From Silene conica (taxonomy: Eukaryota > Streptophyta > Magnoliopsida > Caryophyllales > Caryophyllaceae), in assembly GCA_029255685.2 (NCBI GenBank), contig CM055318.2, positions 29,376,001 to 29,440,000 on the forward strand: 64,000 nucleotides of DNA, in the 5' to 3' direction. The notes below the pieces were generated by a model. It saw nothing but the letters and a program-made list of their open reading frames with translations. It ran no database searches and was not told the origin of the DNA. Below, piece by piece: positions 43,106-57,117 of this stretch (positions within the stretch are counted from its first letter, which is position 1; each line of letters opens with the position of its first letter). Made by a program: the position numbers and the translations under genes.

Positions 43106-43684
43106 GCCTCTATTATTGGTATACTAATCTTAAATACACGTGTTATGCGGGGTTGTTTTCAAAAATTGTAGTATCAAGTCTATCAACAAGTACGACATAA
43201 TTAGAGAGTACCTTCAAGTAGATCAAATAAAAGTTTATTTACTTCGCCCGACTAACCTATTTTGTCAATGTATAAGCTCGTAGATCTTGATCCTAGCTCA
43301 ATCCATAACCTGAAACAAGCTAAAGTCGCAATGATTCCGTAATATAGAATTAACCTTCACAACCTGGTATTATTTTGAAGATAAATTTATGTCAAAAATA
43401 TAAGACTTATATATGTATATATTATTTATTAATTACATTGTAATTTCTTGAGCTCAAACATTAATATTAAAGGGGTTTGAAAACTTTATCTCAAGTGCCC
43501 TAGATTTCAGAACAAATTTAAACCCTTAATGATGAAACAATGTTAACCAAAACACCATTATTTGGTTATCAACCCATATTTAGCCATTTTTCATCTATAT
43601 CGCCCGCCCTACTAAAACCCTCATTGATCGTCACTATACTGCCATGTTCGACCTCCGCAACTACTCCATAATACGGCTTGAAGT
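43106..43684. other. Intergenic, nothing recognised
   Basis: AT-rich sequence without supported features. Confidence 0.5.
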
Positions 43685-44118
43685 CAGGGCCGTTGATAGG
43701 CAAGTTCAACCGGTTCTAAGAACCGGGGCCCAAAATTTTTGGGGTCCAAAACTCGGTATGGTTAGAGTATATTAACTTTTTTGTTGTACTAAATTAGAAT
43801 TAATATGGGTATAGTGGTTTGAGCATTACTTTTTAACGCGATGTCCGGTTTGATTCCTCCGGTTAGCAAAATCTCAAATTTGTATTTGTCTTTTTAAAGT
43901 GTTTATTCTAAATTTTTTTTATTCGATCAAACAAAACTGGATCTATATTTTTAATAACCTTAATTACAACAACAAAAAAAAAAGTTTTTGTGTCCTCTAA
44001 AAAAACCAACTTTTTTGTTTTATTATTTTAAAAAAAAATACTATTTGCTTACAAGTACTATTTAGGGGCCCAAATTGACAATTTGAACCGGGTCTCCTAA
44101 AATCATTGGACGCCTTAG
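43685..44118. mobile_element. hAT-like remnant
   Basis: Begins CAGGGCCGTTG and ends ggacgccttag, a poor inverse of the start. Interior gggcccaaaatttttggggtcc and gaccc-containing edges resemble other hAT fragments here. The target duplication is not clear. It shares no coding with a transposase. Confidence 0.45.
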
Positions 44119-45264
44119 CTTCCATGCCGCCGACCTCAAAACGTCCCCACTCATCACAAAACCCTCACCATAAACTTTTAAATCACCCCATCCGAGATAT
44201 CTCAAAATACGCTAATTTAATTTGTATAACTCATTTGAAGTTACGAAATTTGAAGTTTCATATATAAATGAATTTGTTTTAACTTTGGTAGACAATAAAA
44301 GTTAATGATCAAATGTATTACAGTACAGTATCAAGCTAATTTTTTTTTCTATTATCAAAGAGATTTACTTATTGTCTTTTCTGGTTTTGTTTCTTATATG
44401 TGAATTTGTTTTACTTAGGAATGACCTGTATATATGTAATTGCTAAATATGTTTTCACAAAATTAAATGAAATAGATAAAAGAAACATATAAAATAGATG
44501 AAAAGTTGGTATAAATTGACAACTGTAAAACTATTTTGTATAATCATTTAACATTTGTAGTATTTGGGGTACTAATTAATGTACTATACCAGTGTAAGAT
44601 CTTCATAGCCAAATTATACAATAAGACGTTCTCACAGCATGAGATAATCTATTTTTAAAATAAATTTCTCATTTAATACAAATAAATAAACCCGTTGTAC
44701 GCATCATACGATCTTACATAAGAGTTACTGATCTTCATAAGAGTAGTCTTCCTAAAATTGATCCGACCATCAAATGTAAGTAGTTGGATATCACAATAAT
44801 AAATCACGACTGACAGTCAAAACCCTAAGGGTTAAATTATTGTTGCTATTAATTAAATTAAGTAAATAAAAATAATTTCATAAATTGACGGTATCTATGT
44901 ACGACTATAAAAAAAAACTCATTATAATTTTCACAAATTCTCATTTGTAACGGCGGTATCCGTCACAAGCTTGTGACGGCTACCGTTTTTTCTTTCTCTT
45001 CGACATTATTCATGTGGTCTCCTTTCTTCACTAACTCATTTTGTATCCATTTTATCTCACAAAATATCCGTCATAAATGGTGACCCGTCAAAAGCAAGAG
45101 TTACTATATAATTTTTGAGCACTTTGAACGACATACGCACGTGATGATGAGATCTAATCGACAAATAATGCACACTTGACGTTATCGTAATTTCCGTACT
45201 ATAAATGATTGGTCTATAGCTCTATAAGCCTAGCCTATTTGCTATTTGACTGAGTCTCTAGTAG
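44119..45264. other. Intergenic with a 20-bp palindrome
   Basis: AT-rich. The exact palindrome ccgtcacaag-cttgtgacgg (44951-44972 region) and flanking taccg/ggcggta words suggest a small MITE of the type also seen at about 60890-61070. No gene seen. Confidence 0.5.
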
Positions 45265-45322
45265 GGCATTTGGCATTGAATGTTAACCCGGCGTTATAAA
45301 TCAACATTCAATGCCAAATGCC
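45265..45322. repeat. 20-bp perfect inverted repeat with 18-nt loop
   Basis: ggcatttggcattgaatgtt (45265-45284) and its exact complement (45303-45322). A compact hairpin, possibly the edge of a small element whose other parts are the following GC-rich block. Confidence 0.7.
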
Positions 45323-45359
45323 GACGGCTATAATTCCAATTGCAAACGGCTACTTAACG

Positions 45360-45591
45360 CCGGTTGACGGGTCGGGTTCACGAGCGGGCCGGCAGGTTAT
45401 ACATACGGGGCACTATCCGGGTCGGGTTCTAGAAATTGAACCCGGGCCCGGTTGCTTCATAAATATATATCCAACCCGTCCCAGACCCGTGCCCAACCTG
45501 CCCCAACTCGTCAACAGCAACACCTAGGCCGGGTCCGAGTTACACTTTCCAAGAATCGGGCTCAACCCGTCCCGGACCTGCCCTGACCCCG
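45360..45591. repeat. GC-rich acccgaccc-type repeat, second block
   Basis: Shares ggccgggtccg-gttacacttt-ccaagaa-cggg words in the same order with 42955-43020, so it is a diverged copy of that repeat. No gene. Confidence 0.6.
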
Positions 45592-46059
45592 TGTGACACC
45601 CCGCGATATAGCATAAAAATAAACAAGTAGTTTGCAGTGGAAATACGATACTTTTAAAGACTTTTCGACATTTTTATTGTACCCTTTTGCTGGAATATCA
45701 AAACAACAAGCGAAAGACTAAAAATAATAAGAAAGTATAAATTATACATGAATACTTAAATAAACGAGGGATAAGGTATCCCACAATAACAATATGAATT
45801 AAATCTAAACTAAGCGTAACAATGCTCGCTAGCCACACGTCTTCCCCAAACAGCACCAACCTACATTCATGAAACATGAACGCCACAGTCACTGGGTAGT
45901 AACTCAGGGTTCTCCAAGCCACTTCACGTCAAAATACAAATAGATAACAATAAGAGCATATTGTATATGGAGTAGTACATGTGAATATGAGAAATAGCGA
46001 AGCATGATATTCAAAATCAGGTAAACAACCAGGTGTTCGACTCAGAGACCAACAATTGA
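45592..46059. repeat. Possible gypsy LTR fragment
   Basis: Begins TGTGACACCCCGCGATATAG, a typical start of gypsy-type LTRs, in a stretch with no coding and bounded on the right by a CACTA-type end at 46060. No partner LTR or duplication is seen, so this is a family-resemblance call only. Confidence 0.4.
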
Positions 46060-46995
46060 CACTACAAAAATAACGCGATATACTGACGAAAATTTTTTCC
46101 GTCGGTTTTTTTTTGGCTGACTGACGGAATACTGACAGATTTATTTCCTGACGGAAAATCCGTCAGATAAATATGGCGCATTGACCAAAGTCCATGGCGG
46201 TAAAAATTACTTACGGAAAATCCGTCAGAATCCGTCAGATTAGGTTGGCGGGTTGACCAAGTCAATAGCGGTAAAAGTTATTGACTGGAAAATTCGTTAG
46301 TAAAGTAAACATCTGACAGATATTTTTTATGTTAGTAATCCGTCAGATATTTTTTATAATACCCCGAAATCCGTCGGGGTTTCTTTTCCCCCAAATCATA
46401 AAATCCCCAATTTCGACTAACTCTAAATCGCACACCCGACACGCACCTTTCACCACACCCGACACCACCACTCTTGCCACCTTATATCACTTCCGTCACC
46501 GTCACCGTCATTTTAAGGTAAACATTCATCTTTCTCTTTCTTTAATTTAAGCATTTGGTTTGGAGGTGACGGTGGTATAACGCCCATAGGTTAATTTATT
46601 TTAGGTTTCATGCTAGCTAGTTGGTGTTAGTTTATGTTAGTATGTAGCTAAAGATTTGATCATGCTAGTTTGTGGTACTTTAAACTAATTATGGAGAATT
46701 GTATGTTATTTGACTTTATTTCTTAAGTACATTTGAATTCTTGCTACGCGGCTGATGTGGAAAATGTATTCCCGCTTTACGGTCGACGATTGAGTTTGTT
46801 TGGCGCATGTTTTGATAATGAATTAAAAATATATAAAACAATGTTTCACATTGTGGCTGGATAGCAGGCTGCTGTTTCCAGCCACATTGATATATTTTAC
46901 TGACGGAATTTCCGTCAGTTAAGCATAATACTGACGGATTATCCGTCAGGAAAGTCAGACTACAGTTTGACCTTACTGACGGATTTTCTGTCAGC
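46060..46995. mobile_element. CACTA-type fragment with ctgacggaaaatccgtcag repeats
   Basis: The left end CACTACAAAAATAACGCG starts at 46060. The subterminal word ctgacgga and its inverse tccgtcag recur on both sides (46075-46370 and 46895-46995). The right terminus is missing; the sequence passes directly into LINE 2. The middle (46380-46870) is non-coding, a leader-like CA-rich stretch followed by an intron-like T-rich stretch. Confidence 0.6.
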
Positions 46996-47665
46996 ATTAT
47001 GTTTGGGTAAATGAAGAAGACCAATATTTGGGTAAGTATTCAACCAATCATGTGAACCATAAGCCCTATCCAAACGTTCAAACAGAAGTCCACCATCTTG
47101 TCTCTTATTACTCCAAGTGAACATTGGTCCTTTAAACAGAATATCCATCAAACAAAGATTGGATTTCTAATCTACAAAGTTAGAAAGACCTTTAATTTTA
47201 GTTGATGAACCCCCGCACTTATCCCATGAATATTCGATTTGATTTATATCCCCCAAAATAATAAACGGCTTATCCAAAGATTGAAGCCATTTTAGGGACT
47301 TATTCCAAACCTCATATCTTTTAGACAAAGATGGTTCCCCATAAAAAAGACACAGGTACCAGAAACAACATCTTCCTTCATTAACTTTGAGGATCAAAAA
47401 AAATTTGTGAGATCATAACAACATCAAAAAGTGATTTGTTCCTAAAACCTACCCAAAGCCCCCTCTTAGACCCATCAGCATCAATACCATAACTACTTAC
47501 AAAACCCATAGACCGAAAGCGTACATCTACTTGTTGCTTTTTTGTTTTTGTTTCTGATAAAAAAAGAGAATCTAAAAACATAGAGCTACACACCGCTTTT
47601 ATTTTATAAATTATAGGGGCAAGCGGGTCGCATACACCCCTACAATTCCATGCTAGTCCCTTCAT
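46996..47665 (-). pseudogene. L1-type LINE 2: ORF2 endonuclease part
   Basis: Minus strand, starts MKGLAWNCRGVCDPLAPIIY at 47665 and continues with FLSETKTKK, KRGLWVGFRN, FYGEPSLSKRYEVWN, FIILGDINQIEYSWDK and FKGPMFTWSNKR, LLFERLDRAYGSHDWL, the ordered motifs of an apurinic-type endonuclease. The frame shifts near 47390 and has a stop near 47168. The start ATG overlaps the ORF1 stop as ATGA (47665-47662). It is cut at 46996 by the CACTA-type fragment, so reverse transcriptase is absent. Confidence 0.85.
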
Positions 47666-48340
47666 TTGATTGAAGGGAGTTGAGTAAGGTCAACTCCCGC
47701 AACACCCTCCTCCTCTTCTGATGATCCAGCAACGAAATCAGCATCCCCCACCGACATATGAAAAGATGGTCTCTGAACAATTCTCCCCAGCCCTTCGTCA
47801 GATTCAGGGGAAAAATCCTGGCAAACAATAGCCAACCCCTTCCCATCTGTCGTACTGCCCGTAAACTTACTAGTAGGACAATCTTCATCCACACAGTCAC
47901 CTTTCTTCCTCCTTTTGACAAGACCACTTTGCTTGTCCACCTCAGCCATAAGTTCAGAGAAGGAATACTCATTACAACGCACCAAATCATCGACATCTGC
48001 TTCCAAATAAGCCTTCCTCTTACCCAAAGAGCTGGGGGAGTTCTCCATACCATTCCATGATTTGTACCTAGTAAAAGATCCCATAAGCTTCTGATTCATA
48101 CCTGCCTGCACATCATGCATGTCGACCATACCTATATTCCCTTCATCCTAATTGAACGGATCTGGGATACCACCAGAAGAGAACATGTGTGCTTGTAATT
48201 GGAAGTTCAAATTATCCAGCTCTTCACTCAATAAAGGATACTCATTATTTGCATCCAAATAAGTAGAATCCTCCGAAGATACATCCAAACTAAGAACCCT
48301 ACTTGGTGTATTATGAGTGGTTGTTTTTGGTGGAGTAAAT
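47662..48340 (-). pseudogene. L1-type LINE 2: ORF1 C-terminal part
   Basis: Minus-strand continuation of ORF1 left of the copia insertion. Readable stretches are RVLSLDVSSEDSTYLDANNE and MVDMHDVQAGMNQKLMGSF to DLTQLPSIK-stop (stop 47664-47662), low-complexity acidic as usual for plant LINE ORF1 tails. One TAA lies near 48150. The copia target duplication TAAAT marks the right edge. Confidence 0.7.
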
Positions 48341-49284
48341 TGTAGGAAATAATTTCTTAAATTACTCATAAAAGTATTAACTTAATTAATACTGCCAAGG
48401 ATTATATCAAAAACGAATTGATATTAAAACAATAGAACTGAAATAATAGGACAAGGATCATAGAAATAACCTTTGGTCCTATATGAGATCGGCCTAAGAA
48501 CAACCTAGTATAAACCCAAACTTCAAGGTAGAAGTTCTCCTTAGATTGCACCCAAGACGACTGAGAAAGATTCCCTCAAAGCTCCTCCAAAATTACTATT
48601 AATTATTTTAGAGGAATTATTTTGGGATTAAGATGATAAACTAATCAAGGAGAATAAGAGAGGAAAATCGTTTTCTTCTTGTGTCCCAACCTCACGGCCG
48701 AAACCCTCTATATATAGGGTTTTGGTTTGTGTTGGTATTGTACTTCAATTAGGAAACCTCATTATAATATAATATTTTGAGTCAGTTTCCTTATTCCGAG
48801 CTAACTTAAAATATCATATATATTTTAATACTTTTCGGTGTACAAATTTAGTTCCCGGAGAATATTAATTAATTATCTTATAATTAATTAATCCCAATTA
48901 TATTATTCTATCATATATTAAAATATAATTAATAAATATAACTTTTATATATATTTATTAGAATTAGAATTAACATTTAATTCATTTCTCCTACTTATTA
49001 TTTAATCATATTAAATGTTTATCATCTACTTAACTACATTTAGCTAAGTTTAACATTTATGTAATTATATTAATATATAATCACATTTCTCAATACTATC
49101 CTATAGGTGTGACCTTTAGGGATCAGCTGATTATCACCATCATATGACAGTAACGTCAAACTTCTAGTGAGCCAATCGTTACCGATAAACGTTAATCAAC
49201 TGATTAATATACTAAGTATCCCTGCGTGATCTTGTAAAAGATTTACTCAAATAATCACACACTGTGGAGGACATTACTCCAACA
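48341..49284 (-). repeat. Copia 2 LTR, left copy (3' LTR)
   Basis: 944 bp, TGTAGGAAAT...CCAACA on the plus strand. Near-identical to 56171-57117. Confidence 0.9.
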
Positions 49285-50199
49285 ATTTCCCACTTGTCCT
49301 ACAAGTGTGTGTGCGATTACGATTCTCATATCCATGCATTATTCTCCCACTCAATGGAAGACAAATTGCAAAGTCTTACCTTACAAGGTCGTATCTCCCA
49401 AGTAATCATATCAGGAGTGGTTTCCTCGACTAGAGAGCAACATAACTGATACGAATCATATTCGAGCATGGCCATGCGTTTAAGTTACTACTCCTCGAGT
49501 GGCCCTGAGAAATATATATAAAACCTGATAAAGGCTGGATATTTTCCTTAACTTATGACCTGCCGATGGAAGCACAACATGAAATGACCCAGTAAAAGTC
49601 CGATTGGTCTCCTTTTACGGTGCGACCTAGGACAGAAACCAAAGCCACCCAAAAACTGTCTATATCGCATGAAATAAACAATGGTCAAAAGAACCGACTT
49701 TAGGAATCACGATAGACGTCCCATCCACGACCAGGCACCTAATGTATCTTAACATTTAGGACTCTATGTTGTGGTCACTATGTCCTATGCGATATCATAT
49801 ACCCATATTTGTTATTGATCAGTCAGACACTTGACTTATGGAATATTGAACCTTCCATCCTTCAACTAACAAAATAATCACCTGAGTTATCAGCTCATAT
49901 TGGTGTTTACGGACAAAAAAAGACATATAAAGTAAAACAGTTCACTGTGTGGTGTTCAAAAATTGTCGTATAATCCACATGTAATACAATATAAAGAAAT
50001 TCAATAATTTTATTACGTAATAATTTGAAATGATCAAACAGTAATCAAACAATGTTTATTACAATTCTGGAACACGCTTTATCCCCATGGATGAGATGTG
50101 CCCTTCATGTTTATTATGCGGTAGTGCCTTAGTCAGCGGATCAGCAATGTTGTTATCCGTTCCAATCTTGCACAATGCTATCTTCTTTTGCTCCATGTA

Positions 50200-53100
50200 A
50201 TCTCTTATCATATGAGCTTTTCAGAGTACATGTCTAGATTTGTTGCTAGACTTAAGCTCCTTAGCCTGGAAGATTGCACCACTGTTATCACAATAAAAGG
50301 GTGATTGGATCTTTCACACTAGGTACTACTTTTAGTCCTTGTAAGAAATAACGCATCCAAATAGCTTCCTTTGCAGCTTTGGAAGCTGCCAAGTACTCAG
50401 ACTCTGTTGTAGAGTCTGATGTAACGCTCTGTTTGGAACTCTTCCAACTGACTGCTCCACGATTAAGAGTAAAGACAAAACCCGACTGAGATTTAGAATC
50501 ATCACGATCGTTTTGGAAACTAGCATCTGTGTAACCCTTAGTCCTTCGTAAGTACTTAAGGATGTTCTTGACGGCTATCCAGTGACTTTCACCTGGATTA
50601 TTTTGGTAACGGCTGACCATACTCAATGCATATGCCACGTCAGGACGTGTGTACATCATGGCATACATGATTGACCCTACTGCCGAAGCATAAGGTATCC
50701 GACTCATGCGTTCAGTTTCTTCCGGTGTTGTAGGTGATTGTTTCTTACTCAGGTGCACCCCATGAACAACAGGAAGGTAACCTCTCTTGGGGTTTGTCAT
50801 ACTGAATCTATCAAGAATCTTATCTATATAATCTTCTTGACTCAATGCTAACATCCTTTTCGATCTATCTCTATAGATGCAAATGCCTAGAATCCTCTGT
50901 GCCTCACCCAAATCTTTCATTTTAAAATGGTTCTTTAACCATGTCTTAACCAACGAAAGCATGGGAATGTCGTTTCCAATTAGTAGTATATCATCTACAT
51001 ACAATACTAGGAATACGATTTTACTCCCACTTGACTTGATATACAGACATGGTTCTTCGACACTTCGAATGAATCCGTTCTGTTTTATCACGTCATCAAA
51101 ACGATGATTCCAACTCCGTGATGCTTGCTTAAGTCCATAGATGGAACGTTTGAGCTTGCACACTTTCTTAGGATGTTTAGGATCGATGAAACCCTCAGGC
51201 TGTATCATATACAGTTCTTCTTCCAAAAACCCGTTTAGGAAGGCGGTTTTCACATCCATTTGTCAGATCTCATAATCATGAAATGCGGCTATCGCTAAGA
51301 TAATTCGAATAGATCTAAGCATTACGACTGGAGCAAATATCTCATCATAGTGCAACCCGTGTACTTGAGTGAAACCTTTTGCCACCAATCGTGCTTTATA
51401 AACATCTGGTTGTCCATCTAGTGCACACTTTATCTTATAAAGCCATTTGCACTGTAGGGGTTTTACCTTTTCAGGCAAATCAACCAAATCCCACACTTGA
51501 TTCTCTTGCATGGAATCTATTTCGGACTGCATGGCTTCGAGCCGTAGCTTAAAGTCGGAACATGTCAAGGCTCATTTGTAGGTAGCTGGTTCGTTACTCT
51601 CAAGGAGTAATAGGTTTTCTGCACCACCTTCCTCAACCATACCAATGTATCGGTCTGGGGATGAGAAACTCGAACCGTCCTCCTAGGTTCCTCCGGAATG
51701 GATACCATAGCAGATGTGGAAGGAACACTTTCTTCCATCACACTGTTGGTTTCTGGTTCTTGAACCTCTGACAGATCAAAAGTTCTACTACTCTGTTTGT
51801 TCGAGAGAAACTCTTTCTCTAAAAACTTCGCACTAGCCGCAACAAACACTCTTTGTTCGGTACGTGAGTAAAAGTAGTGACCAAAAACTCCTTTGGGATA
51901 ACCTACAAAGTAAGTCTTGACCGATCGTGGGCCTAGCTTGTCTTCGTGTCTCCACTTGACATAAGCTTCAAGGCCCCAAACCCGAATAAAGGACAAGTCA
52001 GGAACTTTTCCTTTCCACATCTCATATGGAGTCTTGTCTGCTGCTTTAGTCGGACTTCGGTTAAGTATTAGAGCAGCTGATTGAAGAGCAAATCCCCATA
52101 ATGAATCAGGCACAACCGTGTGACTCATCATGGATCGAACCATATCTAATAAAGTTCGATTTCTCCGTTCGGATACACCATTTAATTGTGGTGTTCCAGG
52201 TGGAGTCAACTGCGATACAATACCACAGTCTTTCGGGTGTTGATCAAACTCAGTCGAAAGATACTCGCCACCACGATCAGATCGAAGAGCCTTTATCTTC
52301 CTATCCAATTGGTTCTCAACCTTATTTTGGAATTCCTTGAACTTGTCAAAGGATTCACTTTTATGTTTCATTAAATAGACATACCCGTATCTACTTAAAT
52401 CATCCGTAAAAGTGATGAAATATCTATAGCCGTCTCTTGCTGTGATTGTCATAGGACCACATATATCTGTATGTATGAGTCCTAGAAGATCACTAGCTCG
52501 CATTACAATACCTTTAAAGGAAATACGAGTCATCTTTCCGATGAGACATGATTCACACGTACCAATTGATTCGTAATGAAATGGTGGTATTGACCCATTC
52601 TTAATGAGTTTCTCTACGCGTTTTTCATTGATGTGTCCCATTCGACAATGCCATAGATACGTTTGTTCTTTATCACCTTTTTTTGCCCTTTTATTATTCA
52701 CATGATAAACCTCGGTGGTTTGGTCTAAAACATATATTCCGTTTACGGAAACAGCTTTTCCATAAATCATATCGTTTAATGAAAAAGTACAACAATTGTG
52801 CTTAATATTAAAATAAAAACCTTCTGAATCCAAAACAGAAATAGAAATAATGTTTTTCGACAAACTAGGAACAAAATAACAATTATTTAAAAATAACTCG
52901 AAACCACTAGGTAGTTTGAGTACATAAGTTCCTATGGAGACAGCTGCAACCTTTGCTCCATTTCCAACACGAAGGTCAACGTCCCCTTTCTCAAGTTTGC
53001 GGACGTCCCTTAAACTCTACAAGTGATTACACAAGTGAGAACCACAACCAGTATCAAATACCCATGTTGCTGAACTTGCATGGTTTATTTCAATCATATG

Positions 53101-54043
53101 AATAAATGACGGTATACCTGTGGCTGTCACTCGTCCAGCCTTGATATCCTCGAGGTACTTAGGGCAGTTCCTTTTCCAATGCCCAGACTCGTGGCAATGG
53201 TGGCACTCTCCTTCTTTCCCTTTGCTCTTAGTTTTGGCCTTTGAGTTACTGGTCTCACCAGGTCCACTCTTGGGCTTCGGCTGCTTACTTTTGAACTGAG
53301 GCTTCTTAACATTTAAGGGAGCCTTTGCCTTTCCCTTTCCCTTCCAATTAGCTTGTATGACAAGGACGTCCTTCTTAGCACTCCCACTCAAATTGAGATC
53401 CTTCTCAGCTTGCACGAGTTGAGAGTGGAGTTCATGAAGACTTTTCTTCATGTCATTCATGTTATAATTCACCCTAAATTGGGTGCCCATCAAGAAGAGA
53501 GTGTAAGATTCGGTCTACAATGATTGAATCCTCAATCTTGCAACCGAGAGACTCCAGAACTTCCACATTCTCAATCATCTTGAGGATGTGTGGGCTAACA
53601 GCTTGTCCCTTGGACAGTTTAGCTTCGAAGAAGCGGACTGCTGCGTCATATCTCATGATTCTCGGAGCTTGCGAGAATTCATTGGTAAGGGTGGTGAAAA
53701 TCTTATTCGCACCTTGTGAAATGAAGCGGCGCTGCAAATTGCTTTCCATTGCATAAATAAGTACATTCTTAATCGCACCAGCTTCACGAACGAACTCATC
53801 ATATGCAGTTCGTTGGGCTCCAGTCCTTGCAGTTGGTTCAGCCGGTACTGGCTCAACCAAATACTTTAATTTACCGTCAGCAATGACAACATTCCGTAAT
53901 GCTGCCTCCCAATCGGTAAAGTTACTCCCATCATTCTTAAGGCGGGAGTTTTGATTGTAGGAGACGTGGTCCATAAAAGAGCGTAACCACGACTCCCTGG
54001 TGAGGGTGGCGCTAGGGCGCGGAGTTGCATTTGAATCAGTCAT
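50200..54043 (-). other. Copia 2 gag-pol region (broken fossil)
   Basis: Minus-strand domains in order: gag from MTDSNATPRPSATLTRESWL (54043), CCHC knuckle CHHCHESGHWKRNC (about 53200), protease DTGCGSHLCNH (about 53030), integrase CRMGHINEKRVEKL and RSDRGGEYLSTEF with GVSERRNRTLL (52650-52130), reverse transcriptase [11 protein letters not shown] (about 51000) and RNase [18 protein letters not shown] (about 50400). The region is spread over several frames and has several breaks. Homologous along its length to 8410-12441. Confidence 0.88.
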
Positions 54044-56170
54044 TTTAAAAGGCAGATATTAAATGATCTACAAATGAGAAAATAAATAAACATGAGAAAT
54101 CAATGAATTTAAAATCTTTTTAAACGAAGATATACAACATAATATAATCGATCTCACTCAAAGAATTATATAATGTATCCCAAGACCCAAATCCCGATTT
54201 GGTGAGTTAACCCTTTAACTGGTTCTACATTAGAACTCTCAGTCGACAAATTTCTTAAATTTATCTATTAGTCCACAATGATTTCAATAGCTTGATTGAA
54301 TCATTGTGTTGAGTTCAACTAGGTCACAACACACTACTTACCCGAGGTAGAAGGGGTCCATATGGAGATAACAACAGGTCCTATATGCCCACCGACGAAC
54401 AAGGGATTCATAGTTGTTTGATCTAGAAAGGCTAAAGTCTCAATTTTATATAGAGTGAGATCCCATCACTATTTTAAACTCATTTAAGTGAACTATTTGA
54501 TATGAGTAGGAATGAGTGATGGCAAAATAAAACATCATATGCCAAAATGCAAAATAATCTACATGAGTCATTTTACATGCATATAGGTGGTTTGGTTTAG
54601 GCGGAACATAATGATATGCAACATTCAAGCAATAAAGAGAAGAGCGTAAAACATTAAAATCCTAGTGTAGCTTATCCTATGAAAAACAGTAAATATAATT
54701 TGGAATCCAATCACATGGACCCTAAAAGCTTCATGGATCACCGTTCTTCATCTTGAGATGTAAACTGGAAGTAGAGACCCGAATGCATCAAACTCCTCTT
54801 CTTCTTGTTCTACTTTGTTCTAAGCTATTACCATGTAAATCCTATTTACATTTAATCTAAAATAAAGAAAAATTAAAATACAAAGCGGAGATGCGAGATC
54901 TCATAAATTACATCACTTGATTACTTTCCACCATTACCGAAAAGTAACCAAAAACTAAAGCCACACTAGATTACATGATTATACTTGACAACAATTGTAA
55001 AAATAAATTCAACCTTCATTGAAAAACAATATCATTAACAATATAATAAAACATTCATAATGCAATATTACCCAAACCACCATTAATTTTAAAATTACAT
55101 GTCACACATGTAAACCATAATCTAAATAAATTCCAAAAAATTTTAGAATCTAGTAAGTATCATCAATTAGATATAATAAACCTTTTAAAATAAATAAATG
55201 ATTAAGTAACCGAAAAATTATCAAATAATTTTCGTTTATTTTCTTTCTTTCTCACGGCAATCACACGGTTATACCCCTTTTTTTCGAAAAAAAATTGTTA
55301 CAATTACAAAACATCTTTTACAATTTAGTTAATATGAATATCATCTCATAATATAAATAAAAACGAAAACAAATAAAATAACCCTAAAATCCAATTTTAC
55401 GGTTTTTTAATGCCCTTTTTTTTGTTTTATCTTTATAAATTTGTTCTAATTATAAATCTTTATTTATAATTTAGTTAATATAAATTATCATATAATATTA
55501 ATAATAACAAAAGCAACAAATCACAAAATTTCGGGTAGGGCCGGAAAAAAAAACTTGCGGTCCAATATTACACTTTTTTTTTTTTTTTTTGTTAAAAAAA
55601 AGGCAATTACTCATATTATCAAATAATATCATGTAAATTGACATATTCATAAGATATTATACTATTTCCTTAAATGGTATAATCAAGGTAGAAATAGATT
55701 TTGGAAACTTTACTAATTCGTGAACTTTCTTAAAATCACTCATAGTAGTACAAAAATCATCTCATAATTTTGTGTTATAGTTCTAATCATATTAGGTTTT
55801 TAAAAATTTCCAAATATTGTCATCAAGATTTTAATTTATGTGAACAATATTCATTCATCTTAACAATTTAAAACAAATTAATCTAACTCTAACAATATCT
55901 TGATTGAACTTTTAATAATCATTGATCTATATCATTGTTATGAGCATCATCACATGATAATTATTTTAACAATTAAAATAACAAAATAAAAAAAAACGAA
56001 ACCAAAAAAAAAACGTGAACCAAAAAAATTTAGTCGTAACATATCACGAAAAAAAAAAGACCGAAATTTTTTTTTTTTTTTTTTTATAAACCGTGAAAAA
56101 AAGTGTGCCGTGGGATTTTAATTCTCAATTAATTATCAAAACGATTTTGAACAATGGCTCTGATACCACT
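54044..56170 (-). other. Copia 2 leader
   Basis: About 2.1 kb between the gag start and the 5' LTR, AT-rich and with several A or T runs (55570-55600, 56050-56085). Primer-binding site at the right end. No gene. Confidence 0.65.
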
Positions 56171-57117
56171 TGTAGAAAATAATTTCTTAAATTACTCATA
56201 AAAGTATTAACTTAATTAGTACTGCCAAGGATTATATCAAAAACGAATTGATATTAAAACAATAGAACTGAAATAATAGGATAAGGATCATAGAAATAAC
56301 CTTTGGTCCTATATGAGATCGGCCTAAGAACAACCTAGTATAAACCCGAACTTCAAGGTAGAAGTTCTCCTTAGATTGCACCCAAGACGACTGAAAAAGA
56401 TTTCTCAAAGCTCCTCCAAAATTACTATTAATTATTTTAGAGGATTTATTTTGGGATTAAGATGATAAACTAATCAAGGAGAATAAGAGAGGAAAATCGT
56501 TTTCTTCTTGTGTCCCAACCTCACGGCCGAAACCCTCTATATATAGGGTTTTGGTTTGTGTTGGTATTGTACTTCAATTAGGAAACCTCATTATAATATA
56601 ATATTTTGAGTCAGTTTCCTTATTCCGAACTTCCTTAAATTATCATATAATTATATTTTAATACTTTTCGGTGTACAAATTTAGTTCCAGGAGAATATTA
56701 ATTAATTATCTTATAATTAATTAATCCCAATTATATTATTCTATCATATATTAAAATATAATTAATAAATATAACTTTTATATATATTTATTAGAATTAG
56801 AATTAACATTTAATTCATTTCTCCTACTTATTATTTAATCATATTAAATGTTTATCATCTACTTAACTACATTTAGCTAAGTTTAACATTTATGTAATTA
56901 TATTAATATATAATCACATTTCTCAATACTATCCTATAGGTGTGACCTTTAGGGATCAGCTGATTATCACCATCATATGACAGTAACGTCAAACTTCTAG
57001 TGAGCCAATCGTTACCGATAAACGTTAATCAACTGATTAATATACTAAGTATCCCTGCGTGATCTTGTAAAAGATTTACTCAAATAATCACACACTGTGG
57101 AGGACATTTATTCAACA
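56171..57117 (-). repeat. Copia 2 LTR, right copy (5' LTR)
   Basis: 947 bp, TGTAGAAAAT...TTCAACA on the plus strand, followed by the TAAAT target duplication. Confidence 0.9.

Larger units (their letters stand above)
48341..57117 (-). mobile_element. Ty1-copia element 2, decayed, minus strand
   Basis: A copia LTR fossil inserted in LINE 2, flanked by TAAAT (48336-48340 and 57118-57122). LTRs are 48341-49284 and 56171-57117. The primer-binding site (plus strand tgataccact, 56161-56170) lies next to the right LTR, so transcription runs leftward. The polypurine tract (plus strand atttcccacttgt) is at 49285-49297. The coding region, about 54043 down to 50200, shows gag, a CCHC knuckle, protease, integrase, reverse transcriptase and RNase H in copia order. 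It is broken in several places. It is a relative of copia 1. The LTRs are nearly identical, so the insertion is young. Confidence 0.92.

Noticed and set aside
47758-48060. 100-codon plus-strand open frame
   Set aside because: Antisense shadow of LINE 2 ORF1.
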